A model generated the notes under the pieces. That model was given only the letters and a program-made list of their open reading frames with translations, was not told the origin of the DNA and ran no database searches. The position numbers were made by a program, and so were the translations under genes. A DNA stretch of 64,000 nt from Phaeodactylibacter sp. (GTDB lineage Bacteria; Bacteroidota; Bacteroidia; Chitinophagales; Saprospiraceae): the NCBI RefSeq assembly GCF_022763345.1, contig NZ_JALEGS010000013.1, positions 1 through 64,000 of the forward strand, read 5' to 3'. This document shows, piece by piece, positions 52,105 through 61,461 of this stretch. How positions within the stretch are numbered: position 1 is the stretch's first letter; each line of letters begins with the position of its first letter.

Positions 52105-53466
52105 TTACCCTTCTTTCATAGCTTCCTTCGCCCACTTGTCCCGGTCGTCGGGTATAGCCCAAGCGGAGCCACTGTTTTCCAAACTGTTGAACATCGGCAG
52201 CCAATCCTGAGGCCCTTGTGATAAGGTCAGGATTTCGTAGCGCCGCATCTTCAGGATAGGGTCGAGTGGATTGATTAGGACCGGGCAGGCCTCTACACAA
52301 GCATTGCAGGTCGTGCAGGCATGCAGTTCTTCCGGTGTGGTATAATCGAACAGCGTCTTGCCGTCGTCATAGTTATCTTTGCTGAGCGGCTGACTCTTGT
52401 CTTTGGCAAACTCATCGGAGCCTGTATCCAGATTGCGGCCAATTTCCTCTGCCCGGTCGCGGATGTCCATCATCACCTTACGTGGAGACAGTTTTTTGCC
52501 CGTGATGTTGGCCGGGCAAACCGCCGTGCAGCGGCCGCATTCCGTACAGCTGTAGGCATCCATGACGTTCTTCCAGCTCAATCCAAATACATCACTTGCA
52601 CCAAACTCGGGCAGCTCTTCGCTCATGTCCGCTTCATCAAAAGCAGCCTCCGGGTCCATCATACTGCGGACCTCTTTGGTGATTTCATCCATATTGTCCA
52701 TCTCGCCGCGGGGCTTCAGGCGGGCGTAGTAGGTATTGGGGAAAGCCAGCAGAATGTGCAGGTGCTTGGAGTACGGCAAGTAGTTGAGGAAGGTCAGCAC
52801 CATCGCAAAGTGGAGCCACCACCCTACCCTTTCCAGGACAATCAGCGTGCCTTCGCTCATGCCGCCAAACAATGCCGGACCAAGCCAACTGCTTACGGCC
52901 AGTGTACCAGTGTCTTTGAAGTGCTCCGGGTCCATTTGCTGCAGCACCACATCCGTGCCATTCATGGTAAAAATGCCAATGAGCAGGATGATCTCAAAAA
53001 TGAGGATGAGGTTACCATCCAGGCTCGGCCAGCCCTTCATTTCCGGCTTCTTGAAACGGGGCAGCTTCAGCAGGTTGCGGCGGGCCAAGAAGATAAAGGT
53101 GGCGAAGAAGGTCAGCAGGGACAGTACTTCAATAAAGCTGATAACAAAGGTGTAGAACCCGCCTAATTTGTCCGCAAAAAAGCGGTGCTCGCCGATGATG
53201 CCATCAATGAAGATTTCGATCAGCTCAACCTGAGTGATGACAAATGCGGCGTAAATAATGAAGTGCAGAACCGCCGGAATCCAGCGCTTAAACATCTTTC
53301 GCTGCCCGAACGCCACCAGCAGTACATTGCGCCAGCGCTCCCCCGTGTCACCGGTTACCGCTTCGTCCTGACCCAGCAGGATGTTGCGCCGGACTTTACC
53401 AAAAGCTTTTACAGCAACACCTATGGCGGCTGCGCTTATCAGAATGAAGGCGATCTGTTGTACCAT
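52105..53466 (-). CDS. Membrane iron-sulfur electron-transfer protein (HdrE/HdrC-like fusion)
   Basis: A 453-residue protein. The first half has about five transmembrane helices of the NarI/HdrE type (starting MVQQIAFILISAAAIGVAVKA, with WIPAVLHFIIYAAFVITQVE containing a candidate haem-ligand His). The second half has two [4Fe-4S] sites: CTECGRCTAVCP and CTTCNACVEACP. It resembles membrane anchors of quinone-linked CCG enzymes. The ATG at 53466 is preferred; the longer frame adds 22 residues. Confidence 0.85.
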   Translation of the reverse strand: MVQQIAFILISAAAIGVAVKAFGKVRRNILLGQDEAVTGDTGERWRNVLLVAFGQRKMFKRWIPAVLHFIIYAAFVITQVELIEIFIDGIIGEHRFFADKLGGFYTFVISFIEVLSLLTFFATFIFLARRNLLKLPRFKKPEMKGWPSLDGNLILIFEIILLIGIFTMNGTDVVLQQMDPEHFKDTGTLAVSSWLGPALFGGMSEGTLIVLERVGWWLHFAMVLTFLNYLPYSKHLHILLAFPNTYYARLKPRGEMDNMDEITKEVRSMMDPEAAFDEADMSEELPEFGASDVFGLSWKNVMDAYSCTECGRCTAVCPANITGKKLSPRKVMMDIRDRAEEIGRNLDTGSDEFAKDKSQPLSKDNYDDGKTLFDYTTPEELHACTTCNACVEACPVLINPLDPILKMRRYEILTLSQGPQDWLPMFNSLENSGSAWAIPDDRDKWAKEAMKEG

Positions 53467-53590
53467 ATACTTATTATCTTTGCTCAGCGAATTTTCGCTA
53501 AAATAAGGTATCCCTGCGGAAATATAAGCCATATTTCCGGTTCTTTACTAAAAAGTGAGACGCAGTCGGGCAGATTGCGGCGTATTTCAC

Positions 53591-53598
53591 TAATTTTG
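53591..53598 (+). promoter_or_regulatory. -7 promoter element for the phosphoribosyltransferase gene
   Basis: TAATTTTG is a perfect TAnnTTTG match, 22 to 34 bases before the two candidate start codons (53620 and 53632). Confidence 0.55.
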
Positions 53599-53631
53599 AG
53601 GGACGCACAGCGCGATAAAATGCCGACCACA

Positions 53632-54126
53632 ATGAAGATACTCAACCACAGCCAGATTCAACAGAAAATTAAGCGCCTGGCCATAGAAATACTGGAAGAC
53701 AATTACGAAGAACCGGAACTCATTCTGGCGGGCATCAATAATAATGGTATGGAGTTCGCGCAGATGTTGATGCAGGCTTTGCTCGACATTACCGATCAGC
53801 ACATCACGCTCACCCGCATCCGGCTCAATCCTGCCGCTCCGCTTAAAGAGGGTATCAACCTGGAAATGCCTGCCTCAGAACTGGAGGGCAAAACCATCAT
53901 TATTGTGGATGATGTGGCCAATACCGGGCGCACCATTTTTTACGCTACGCAGCCACTCATGAGCGTACTCCCCAAAAAGGTGGAGGTTGCCGTCCTGATT
54001 GACCGGACGCACAAGACTTTCCCGATAAGGGTGGACTATGTGGGCCTTTCTCTGGCTACCACGCTTATGGAAGATATTGACGTTCAAATCCGGGATGTGA
54101 GCGAGCAATCTGTATTTCTCAACTAG
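53632..54126 (+). CDS. PyrR-like phosphoribosyltransferase
   Basis: A 164-residue PRT-fold protein. The PRPP-binding motif is IIIVDDVANTGRTIFYA, and the hood region contains IAGINNNGMEFAQ-type sequence. Similar to PyrR/uracil-phosphoribosyltransferase-like regulators, but no pyrimidine genes are nearby. The ATG at 53632 is chosen over the in-frame ATG at 53620 (MPTT), which is equally possible. The start far upstream at 53185 overlaps the divergent gene and is rejected. Its end overlaps the patatin end by 8 bases on the opposite strand. Confidence 0.85.
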   Translation: MKILNHSQIQQKIKRLAIEILEDNYEEPELILAGINNNGMEFAQMLMQALLDITDQHITLTRIRLNPAAPLKEGINLEMPASELEGKTIIIVDDVANTGRTIFYATQPLMSVLPKKVEVAVLIDRTHKTFPIRVDYVGLSLATTLMEDIDVQIRDVSEQSVFLN

Positions 54127-54910
54127 TGCTTTTTGCAGCTAAGGCAGTCTGTAGTTCAGGCATTTTCGCTTTCATTGCCGCATAGCCGACATCATGAATT
54201 TCCTGGTATTTATTTAAATGCAAAATGGTGTACTTGCGGATACCTTCCGGCTCCACCAGCAAATCGCAGAGGTCAATGCTGGGCTGGGTATTGGCTAAAA
54301 TTGATAAATCGAAGCAGCGCTGAGCGATGCCGAAAACATTTTTCACCTCATTATTCTCTGCAATAAGCGTAGGCATGACATTAACACCCAACACAAATTC
54401 AGACTGATCGCGAATGGCCGCAACGGGCATATTCTCCAGCAATCCCCCATCCACATACTGCTGCCCATCAATTTCCACTGGCTGAAAAATGAGCGGGATG
54501 GCAGAGGAAGCGGCAACCACATCGAAAAGCGGCCCACTGTTCCTGATTTCACACGCACCGGTATTAAGATTGGCAATGGCAATATAGCAAGGCAGTTTGA
54601 GCGCCTCGAAGCTATCCTCGGCAATGGTTTCCCTTAGGCGCTCTTGCAGGTAGGTATGTTTGGTAAGCCCAGCGTAGGGCAGCCCCACTTTAAAAAACTT
54701 GAATAAGCTGGCCTGTTTGACCAATGCCAGTATTTCAACCGGCGATTTGCCGGATGCGTACAGCGCGGCTACGATAGCTCCGGCACTGGTACCAGAGAGG
54801 ACATCCGGCTTGATGTCATGGTCTTCTAAAGCCTGAAGCACACCGATATGCGCAATACCGCGTGCCCCTCCTCCGGAAAGGGCGATTCCCAGTTGATATG
54901 GTTTTTCCAT
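54119..54910 (-). CDS. Patatin-like phospholipase
   Basis: A 263-residue lipid acyl hydrolase with the patatin motifs: oxyanion GGGARGIAHIGVL (about 11-23), nucleophile serine in GTSAGAIVA (S42 region) and the Asp of YVDGGLLENMP. It is likely cytosolic or membrane-associated and cuts lipid acyl chains. No signal peptide. It is convergent to the phosphoribosyltransferase gene. Confidence 0.9.
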   Translation of the reverse strand: MEKPYQLGIALSGGGARGIAHIGVLQALEDHDIKPDVLSGTSAGAIVAALYASGKSPVEILALVKQASLFKFFKVGLPYAGLTKHTYLQERLRETIAEDSFEALKLPCYIAIANLNTGACEIRNSGPLFDVVAASSAIPLIFQPVEIDGQQYVDGGLLENMPVAAIRDQSEFVLGVNVMPTLIAENNEVKNVFGIAQRCFDLSILANTQPSIDLCDLLVEPEGIRKYTILHLNKYQEIHDVGYAAMKAKMPELQTALAAKSTS

Positions 54911-54924
54911 GTTGGAAGATTAAC

Positions 54925-54953
54925 AAGGCGGGCCTGTTGCCAGGGCCCGCCTT
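54925..54953. terminator. Terminator hairpin between the large cupredoxin gene and the patatin gene
   Basis: AAGGCGGGCC (54925-54934) pairs perfectly with GGCCCGCCTT (54944-54953), followed on the minus strand by an AT-rich stretch. It would stop transcription from the gene at 54972. Confidence 0.6.
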
Positions 54954-54971
54954 GCAGGTTGTTTTTGATCT

Positions 54972-57635
54972 TTATCTAACCATTAGTGGCTCTGTCCAGA
55001 TATGCTGTCCATTGCGGAACACAACGTTGTAGAGGCCCGCTGGCAGTTGGCTGAGGTTGAGCGTATGCGCACCATAAAGGTTGCGCAGTTGCTGCACGGG
55101 CTGCCCCAAAGCATTGAAGAGGGTAACCTGTTCAACATCTACTGTGGTTTCTACCACTACCGTACCTTTTGCAGGGTTCGGGAAGACCTTCACCTGCTGC
55201 CCAAGCTCCTGATCCACCGTATTATCGATAAACTGTACATCCTCCAGGTAGCGGGGAATGATCTGATAACCCTCATCAAACGGGCTGTCGGAGTCAAACT
55301 GACCACCGATGCCGGTAATCGAAAGCAATGCGTCGCCAGGATTGGCTGTTCCCGCCAAAGTCGTGTTGTTATCTATCCTCACCGTGAAGGTATTTGTTCC
55401 ATCGGTTACTTCCACATTAAAGGAAGCGCCAGAGTCATCCCATGCAGCAGGGTCTACTAAGGTTACGCCCAACAGGGTAATCAGGCTGGACTCCGTCGTT
55501 TCATCAAGTGCAGATACATCGTTCGGATCAAGCAAGCTATTACCTGTACTCACCACCTCCAGCTCTTCCAATCCAATCTGCGTTAAGCCATTAAATTGTT
55601 CAATCGTACCCCGGACCACCAACTCATCGCCCTCAGTGACTGTATAACCAAAGTCTTCACTGGCACTGAAGACGCCGATGCCTTCGCCGGTTGCATCAAT
55701 GAGGGTAAACTGCAGGCCATTGCCGCGCAGGTTGACACCATATACGATGCCCTGCAATTCACAGGCAACACCCAAAGAGTCGGCCACGCCATCATTATCT
55801 ACAGTAGTCACCGTGCCTATGCTGTAGGGTGGGAAATCTGATCCTCCACTGCCCGAGTCATAAGGGTCAATATCCTCCATATAGCGCGGCAGCAACTGAT
55901 AGCCCTCATCAAAAGGCGAGCTACTGTCAAACTGCCCGCCAATACCCGTCACATTGAAAGTGCCGGTTGGAGCGGGCAAATCGAAGAGGTCCACATCGTT
56001 ATCAATACGCACGGTGATGGTGTTGGTACCATCCGTGACGTCTACGTTGAAGCCGGAGAAGCCGTCTCCCCATGCAGCGGGATCAACCAGTGTGACGTTT
56101 TCAATCGTGACGAGCTGAGACTCGGTTGCTTCACCAAGAGCGGTGATGATATCAGGGGTTTGCAGAGCACTCCCAGCCGAAATGAAGGTGACATTCTCCA
56201 CTTCAATCTGTATCAAACCATTGAACTGATCGATCGCACCTTCCACCAGCACTTGATCACCTTCGGTGACCGTATAGCCAAAGTTTTGATTGCCGCTAAA
56301 CACACCGATGCCATCCCCAGCCTCATCAATGATGGTAAACTGCAGGCCCTCCGGGCGGAGGTTTACCCCGTGCACCACACCACGCAGGGCGCAGGTCACA
56401 CCAAGAGAATCTGCTGCGCCATCCGCATCAGTGGTGGTCACCGTACCAATGGGGTACTCCGGATAATCCACAGGGCAGAGCACATTCACCGTAACGGTTG
56501 CAGAGGAACAACCTTCCGCATCACAAATTTCATAATCGAAAGTCGCCTCGCCACAGAAACCGGCATCCGGAGCGTAGTCCACCTGATTGTCTGCGTTGAG
56601 CACCGCTGTACCATTGGTATTTGCACCAGTCGTCAGTTCCACAGAAGTCAGCGGGTTGGGGGTTTGGTCATTGGCCAGGATATCAATGGTGATACCGGTT
56701 TCAAAATCGGTAGTCACGACATCATTATTGGCGGAAATCATAGCTGTGCCACCGGGGTTGTAGGTGCCCACCGGTACAGGCACTGCCGCGCCAGCATTGG
56801 TTGCCTCATCGTCCAGTGCATCCGGGCCGCTGAAAGACCAGTTGCCGAGTACGAAGGTACTGCCGTCAGGCCCTGTCCCATTGACCCGGTAAGCCCAGCC
56901 ATCCTGGTATTCCCATGCAGTACCGGTGCCATCCATATTGATCTCACCGAAGACGTCGATGACGTTGCCCTCAAAAAACAGCTCTATGGCATCGTCGCCA
57001 TTAATATTAACAGAACCGCCTTCATCTGCAAAATCCGGGGCAAACCCGAAGAATTCCTGGAAGGCCATGTCGTCTCCACTCGTGAGGTACAGGTATTGCC
57101 CTTCGGAAGCGCTAACGGACGGGAAGGTATACTCTTCCCCATCCGAGCCACCACCGTTATTGGCAGAACCGACACCATAGGCACTCAGGTCGGCAATATC
57201 TGCAGTGGCGTAGACCTCAATGCCTTTCGGCAGGCCACCAGGCAGCGGGCCATCGTATACTGCGGTCAGGATAAGTGCGGGGTTGCCAGCAGGTGCGTTT
57301 TCCACCGTGACCGTACCCACCATGCCCAGCCCCGCATGCGGGTCACATTGATAGGTGTAAGTCCCGGGGATGGTAAAGACATATTGGTAAGTCCAGGCGC
57401 TGGAGCTGGCGTTGCCGTTACTAAAGCTTTCCGGGTTGTCCGGGTAGACGGATTGATCACCGTTTACGTTATGGAAACCGTTGAGGTTAGTCCAGGTAAC
57501 GGTATCCCCTACGCTGATGGTCAGGTTTTCGGGGCTGTAAAAGTTGCTTTGCACATCAACGGCAAAGTTTTGTTGGGCCTGCACACACCAGGAAAGGACG
57601 GTGAGCAGCAGGGAAAGTGTTATCATTCTTTTCAT
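54972..57635 (-). CDS. Large secreted protein: cupredoxin, lamin-tail-like, Ig-like, duplicated OB-like domains and type IX sorting tail
   Basis: An 887-residue protein: signal peptide (MKRMITLSLLLTVLSWCVQA); a plastocyanin-like domain (about 22-125) with type 1 copper ligands (His in GFHNV; Cys and His in YQCDPHAGLGMVG); a lamin-tail-like domain (about 130-285); a Big-type domain (about 295-385); two copies of a roughly 200-residue module (about 388-587 and 595-797, IGTVTTxDxDGxADSLGV); and a C-terminal type IX sorting tail (VFPNPAKGTVVVET). Likely extracellular or surface copper-binding protein; role unknown. The ATG at 57635 gives the signal peptide. Confidence 0.88.
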   Translation of the reverse strand: MKRMITLSLLLTVLSWCVQAQQNFAVDVQSNFYSPENLTISVGDTVTWTNLNGFHNVNGDQSVYPDNPESFSNGNASSSAWTYQYVFTIPGTYTYQCDPHAGLGMVGTVTVENAPAGNPALILTAVYDGPLPGGLPKGIEVYATADIADLSAYGVGSANNGGGSDGEEYTFPSVSASEGQYLYLTSGDDMAFQEFFGFAPDFADEGGSVNINGDDAIELFFEGNVIDVFGEINMDGTGTAWEYQDGWAYRVNGTGPDGSTFVLGNWSFSGPDALDDEATNAGAAVPVPVGTYNPGGTAMISANNDVVTTDFETGITIDILANDQTPNPLTSVELTTGANTNGTAVLNADNQVDYAPDAGFCGEATFDYEICDAEGCSSATVTVNVLCPVDYPEYPIGTVTTTDADGAADSLGVTCALRGVVHGVNLRPEGLQFTIIDEAGDGIGVFSGNQNFGYTVTEGDQVLVEGAIDQFNGLIQIEVENVTFISAGSALQTPDIITALGEATESQLVTIENVTLVDPAAWGDGFSGFNVDVTDGTNTITVRIDNDVDLFDLPAPTGTFNVTGIGGQFDSSSPFDEGYQLLPRYMEDIDPYDSGSGGSDFPPYSIGTVTTVDNDGVADSLGVACELQGIVYGVNLRGNGLQFTLIDATGEGIGVFSASEDFGYTVTEGDELVVRGTIEQFNGLTQIGLEELEVVSTGNSLLDPNDVSALDETTESSLITLLGVTLVDPAAWDDSGASFNVEVTDGTNTFTVRIDNNTTLAGTANPGDALLSITGIGGQFDSDSPFDEGYQIIPRYLEDVQFIDNTVDQELGQQVKVFPNPAKGTVVVETTVDVEQVTLFNALGQPVQQLRNLYGAHTLNLSQLPAGLYNVVFRNGQHIWTEPLMVR

Positions 57636-57950
57636 AAATCGGAATTTTAGTTTTGACTGAGTGCAGAGCAAAAATAGGAGAAAAGGAGGCAAATGGCCGT
57701 AAGGTGATAAAAAACTTTGCGTTAAGTCTGTTTGAAATGTTTCGGTATAAAATTGTACTGTCCGGGGCTGAATTCAAGAAATACTGCGCAAAGCCTGCTA
57801 TTATTAAAAAAATATTCTAAACCACAAGTTTACCTATCTGTTTTTGAGCCAGTTTGCCGACAAAAATTAACACGCCCTTAACATAAGGTGCTTAAATTAG
57901 CGGCGATTTTAGGAAATAACTCCTTATCAATCATCAAAAACGCTAGTTTT
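57636..57950. other. Divergent promoter gap between the cupredoxin gene and the TonB receptor
   Basis: Holds a minus-strand -7 element (57669-57676), AT-rich stretches and possibly a weak plus-strand -7 (TAAATTAG near 57892). No gene. Confidence 0.55.
57669..57676 (-). promoter_or_regulatory. -7 promoter element for the large cupredoxin gene
   Basis: On the minus strand TATTTTTG (plus CAAAAATA) is a perfect TAnnTTTG match, about 35 bases before the ATG at 57635. A TTTG lies further upstream, closer than the ideal spacing. Confidence 0.55.
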
Positions 57951-60900
57951 ATGAGCTTTACAAACCTTATGCGAGCCCTTGGCGCTTTAGCGCTGGTGCT
58001 GGTCTTCAGCACTGCTTCTATGGCACAGGGTGTAACGACATCCGGCCTTCAGGGCCAGGTGACAGACCCATCCGGCGAGTCGCTGATCGGCGCAAATATT
58101 CTTGCGGTGCACCAGCCCTCCGGAACCACTTACGGTGCGGCAACCAATGTAAATGGTCTGTACCGTATTCCCAGTATGCGTGTAGGTGGCCCTTACCTGA
58201 TCAAAATAACCTATACGGGTTATCAGGAATTGGTTAAGGAAAACGTCTACCTGTCTCTTGGTCAGACTTTCCAGTTTAATGCTGTACTACAGGAAACGGC
58301 TTATGAGATCGACGGCATCGAAGTGGTCGCCAACCGCAACGATATCTTCGACGGTAATGCAGATGGTCAGAGAACGGTAGTAGATGAGCGCCTGATCAAC
58401 GATGTACCAACGATTTCCCGTTCTATCGCTGACTTTGCCCGTCTTAACCCATTGGCAAGCATTGACGAAGGTGGTGATGGTTTCTCTATCTCACTTGCTG
58501 GCCAAAATAACCGATTCAACACTATTTACTTTGATGGTGCGGTAAACAACGATGCATTCGGTTTGGCAGGCTCTGGTACAAATGGTGGCCAAACAGGTAT
58601 CTCTCCTATTTCTCTTGATGCGATCGAGCAGTTTACAATCGCAGTAGCGCCTTTTGATATTCGTCAGTCTGGTTTTGCTGGTGGTGCGATCAACGCTGTG
58701 ACTCGTTCTGGAACAAACGAATTAGAAGGTTCTGCTTACTACTTCATGCGTAACGAATCACTGGCAGGTGATATGCCTGGTGGTGAGGACCGCGGTGAGC
58801 TGGCCAACTTCTCGGCTCAGACCTACGGTTTCCGCCTCGGTGGACCAATCGTGAAGAACAAGCTCTTCTTCTTCGTGAACGCTGAATTGCAGCGCGATGA
58901 GACGCCGCAGCCTTTCAACGTAGATTCTTACAATGGAGACCTTACAGCACAAGGTATTGATAACCTGGCAGCTCGTTTCCAGGAAAGCTATGGCTATGAC
59001 GTTGGCTCTTACGCTGACAACACTGCATTCCTGAATGGTGATTTCATCCTTGGTAAACTGGACTGGAACATCAATCAGAAGCACAAACTGAGCTTCCGCC
59101 ACTCTTACCGTACTGCTGAGAACCTGGAGGCACGCCGCTCCGCCACTAACTCCATCGGCTTTATCAATGGTTCAGAGTACTTCCTCTCCACCGTTAACTC
59201 TTCTGCCCTTGAATTGAACTCTGTGTTCAACAACAGCTGGGCAAACAAGGTGACGGTAGGCGCAACCATCGTTCGCGATGACCGGGATCCTTTCGGCGAG
59301 CAGTTCCCTTCTGTTTTCCTTGAAGACGGATTTGGTGGCATCAACCTGGGTGCAGAGCGTTTCTCTACTGCAAACCGCCTGGATCAGGATGTGATCACCA
59401 TCAACAACGACCTTACTTACTACAAAGGCAAGCACTCTGCCCTCTTCGGTGTTAACTTCGAATACTTCAATGCAGCCAACCTGTTCATTCGTGAGAACTA
59501 CGGCTACTATGAGTGGCTCGATAATGACGACATGACCGGTGTTGATCAGTTCCTTGCAGGTATGCCTGCTACGGAGTTTTCTCGTTCTTTCTCTCAGGTA
59601 GATAATGTTGCAGGTGATGAATCTGATGCAATCGCTGCTTTCGAGCAAATGCTGCTTGGTTTCTATCTGCAAGATGAATATCAGGTAAACAGCCGCCTGA
59701 AGTTTACAGGTGGTCTTCGTGTAGATGTCCCAATCTGGCCAACTGATATTCCATTGAACTCGCAGTTCAACAACGAAACCATTCCTTTGATTGAAGCTCA
59801 GGGTTACGACCTGCGTGGCGCCCGCACTGGTTCCTTCATTGGTACGCAGCTGGCATTCGCTCCTCGCTTTAGCTTCAACTGGGACCCAACTGGCAAAAAT
59901 GAAACGCAAGTACGTGGTGGTATCGGTATCTTTACTTCCCGTATTCCTCTGGTATGGCCAGGTGGTGCATTCAACAACTACGGTCTGAACATCGGTGGTG
60001 TTGAGCGCAATAATGTTGACTTTATCCCTGATATTCAGCGCCAGCCTGTTGGCTTCGAAGACGATGGTACTCCAATCCTGCAGGTGGATACGAACGATCC
60101 AGATCCTTCCGGACAAATTGACCTCTTTGCAGAAGACTTTAAGCTGCCACAGATTATGAAGATCAACCTCGCAGTTGACCAGAAACTGCCTTGGGGCCTT
60201 GTTGGTACGCTTGAAGGTATCTTCTCCCAGAATATCAACTACGTACGTTACCAGAACTTCCAGCTCAAGCCTTCTAACCGTAGCCTTACTGGTGCTGGCC
60301 CGGACAACCGTCCTCTGTTCAGCGGTGTTTCTGCTGGTTTCGGAGACGATGTAGTGGATCCTACTTACACTGGTATCTACCTTGCTAGCAATACGGACGA
60401 AGGCTACAGCTACAACTTCGTAGCCAGCCTTGCCAAGCCTTTCGACAGAGGCTTTAGCGGTATGCTTTCTTACTCTTACGGTGATGCCTTCTCCGCATTT
60501 GATGGCACTTCTTCTCAGAACAGCTCTCAGTGGCGTGGTTACTATAACCCACAGGGCCGTAACACGATCATTGATGCTCAGCGCTCTATCTTTGCGCCTG
60601 GTCACCGTGTAATCGGTCAGTTTGCCTATGAGCTGGACTACCCAATCGTAGGTGGCTTCGGTGGAAAGTCCAAGCTGTCTGTTAACCTAAATGGCCAGAC
60701 TGGTGGCTACTTCTCTTACGTAATCAACTCTGCCAACTTCCGTTTTGTGGATGATGGTGGCTTCAACAACAACGAGTTGTTCTTCGTTCCGGAATCTATC
60801 GATCAAATTCCTTTGGTTGATCTGGAAGTTGATGGTGTAACCTACACAGCTCAGCAGCAGTGGGAACTGTTGGATGCCTACATTTCAGACAACGACGGGT

Positions 60901-61292
60901 TGAATGATTTCCGTGGCGACTATGTAGAGCGTAACACTGGTGTAATGCCTTTTGAATTCACTATGGACTTGCGTTTCCTACAGGACTTCTACGTAGAATT
61001 ACCAAGTGGCAAGCGCAACACCCTTCAGCTGTCAGTGGATATCTTTAACTTCACTAACATGCTGAATCCGGAATGGGGTATTGTCCGCTTTACGCCTGGT
61101 TTCGATGCCTACAGCGTTGTTCAGCTTAACAACAACCTTGGCTTCCCTCCGGGTACCACTACCACTCCTGAGTATACGATCAATCCTGATCTTATCCAAG
61201 GTGAGGACCCTTGGGAAGGCAACCTGGATGACAGCGGCCTGCGTTCTTCCCGCTGGCAGATGCAAGTCGGCCTGCGCTACATTTTCAACTAA
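57951..61292 (+). CDS. TonB-dependent receptor, Oar-like, with carboxypeptidase-regulatory domain
   Basis: A 1113-residue outer membrane receptor: signal peptide (MRALGALALVLVFSTASMAQ region), an N-terminal carboxypeptidase-regulatory-like beta-sandwich (about 30-120, GQVTDPSGESLIGANILAVH), a plug-like domain (about 130-260, VVDERLINDVPTISRSIAD) and a large beta barrel ending in an aromatic residue (VGLRYIFN). It resembles Oar of myxobacteria and Bacteroidota. Codons end strikingly in U and favour CGU, GGU and GCU versus neighbours, indicating very high expression. The ATG at 57951 is chosen over 57888. A strong terminator follows. Confidence 0.9.
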   Translation: MSFTNLMRALGALALVLVFSTASMAQGVTTSGLQGQVTDPSGESLIGANILAVHQPSGTTYGAATNVNGLYRIPSMRVGGPYLIKITYTGYQELVKENVYLSLGQTFQFNAVLQETAYEIDGIEVVANRNDIFDGNADGQRTVVDERLINDVPTISRSIADFARLNPLASIDEGGDGFSISLAGQNNRFNTIYFDGAVNNDAFGLAGSGTNGGQTGISPISLDAIEQFTIAVAPFDIRQSGFAGGAINAVTRSGTNELEGSAYYFMRNESLAGDMPGGEDRGELANFSAQTYGFRLGGPIVKNKLFFFVNAELQRDETPQPFNVDSYNGDLTAQGIDNLAARFQESYGYDVGSYADNTAFLNGDFILGKLDWNINQKHKLSFRHSYRTAENLEARRSATNSIGFINGSEYFLSTVNSSALELNSVFNNSWANKVTVGATIVRDDRDPFGEQFPSVFLEDGFGGINLGAERFSTANRLDQDVITINNDLTYYKGKHSALFGVNFEYFNAANLFIRENYGYYEWLDNDDMTGVDQFLAGMPATEFSRSFSQVDNVAGDESDAIAAFEQMLLGFYLQDEYQVNSRLKFTGGLRVDVPIWPTDIPLNSQFNNETIPLIEAQGYDLRGARTGSFIGTQLAFAPRFSFNWDPTGKNETQVRGGIGIFTSRIPLVWPGGAFNNYGLNIGGVERNNVDFIPDIQRQPVGFEDDGTPILQVDTNDPDPSGQIDLFAEDFKLPQIMKINLAVDQKLPWGLVGTLEGIFSQNINYVRYQNFQLKPSNRSLTGAGPDNRPLFSGVSAGFGDDVVDPTYTGIYLASNTDEGYSYNFVASLAKPFDRGFSGMLSYSYGDAFSAFDGTSSQNSSQWRGYYNPQGRNTIIDAQRSIFAPGHRVIGQFAYELDYPIVGGFGGKSKLSVNLNGQTGGYFSYVINSANFRFVDDGGFNNNELFFVPESIDQIPLVDLEVDGVTYTAQQQWELLDAYISDNDGLNDFRGDYVERNTGVMPFEFTMDLRFLQDFYVELPSGKRNTLQLSVDIFNFTNMLNPEWGIVRFTPGFDAYSVVQLNNNLGFPPGTTTTPEYTINPDLIQGEDPWEGNLDDSGLRSSRWQMQVGLRYIFN

Positions 61293-61346
61293 AAAGTATC
61301 TATAAACCTCTGAAGGTTCTAGATATAGCTTTCTAGTTGGCAACCT

Positions 61347-61385
61347 AAGCCAGTAGTTCGAAAATTCGAGCTACTGGCTTTTTTT
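61347..61385 (+). terminator. Strong terminator after the TonB receptor gene
   Basis: AAGCCAGTAG (61347-61356) and CTACTGGCTT (61371-61380) pair perfectly, with an inner TCGAA-AA-TTCGA extension of the stem and a run of T after it. A textbook rho-independent terminator. Confidence 0.9.
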
Positions 61386-61461
61386 GTTTAATGCTTTGAA
61401 ACAAAACCCTAAACAAGCCCGTTAATAGCTTAACAAATGCACAAAAACCTAACCCAAACTC

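Noticed and set aside
56160..57650. 496-codon plus-strand frame across the cupredoxin gene
   Set aside because: Antisense shadow of a secure gene, with no family match.
59172..60605. 477-codon minus-strand frame within the TonB receptor gene
   Set aside because: Antisense shadow caused by the receptor's biased codons.
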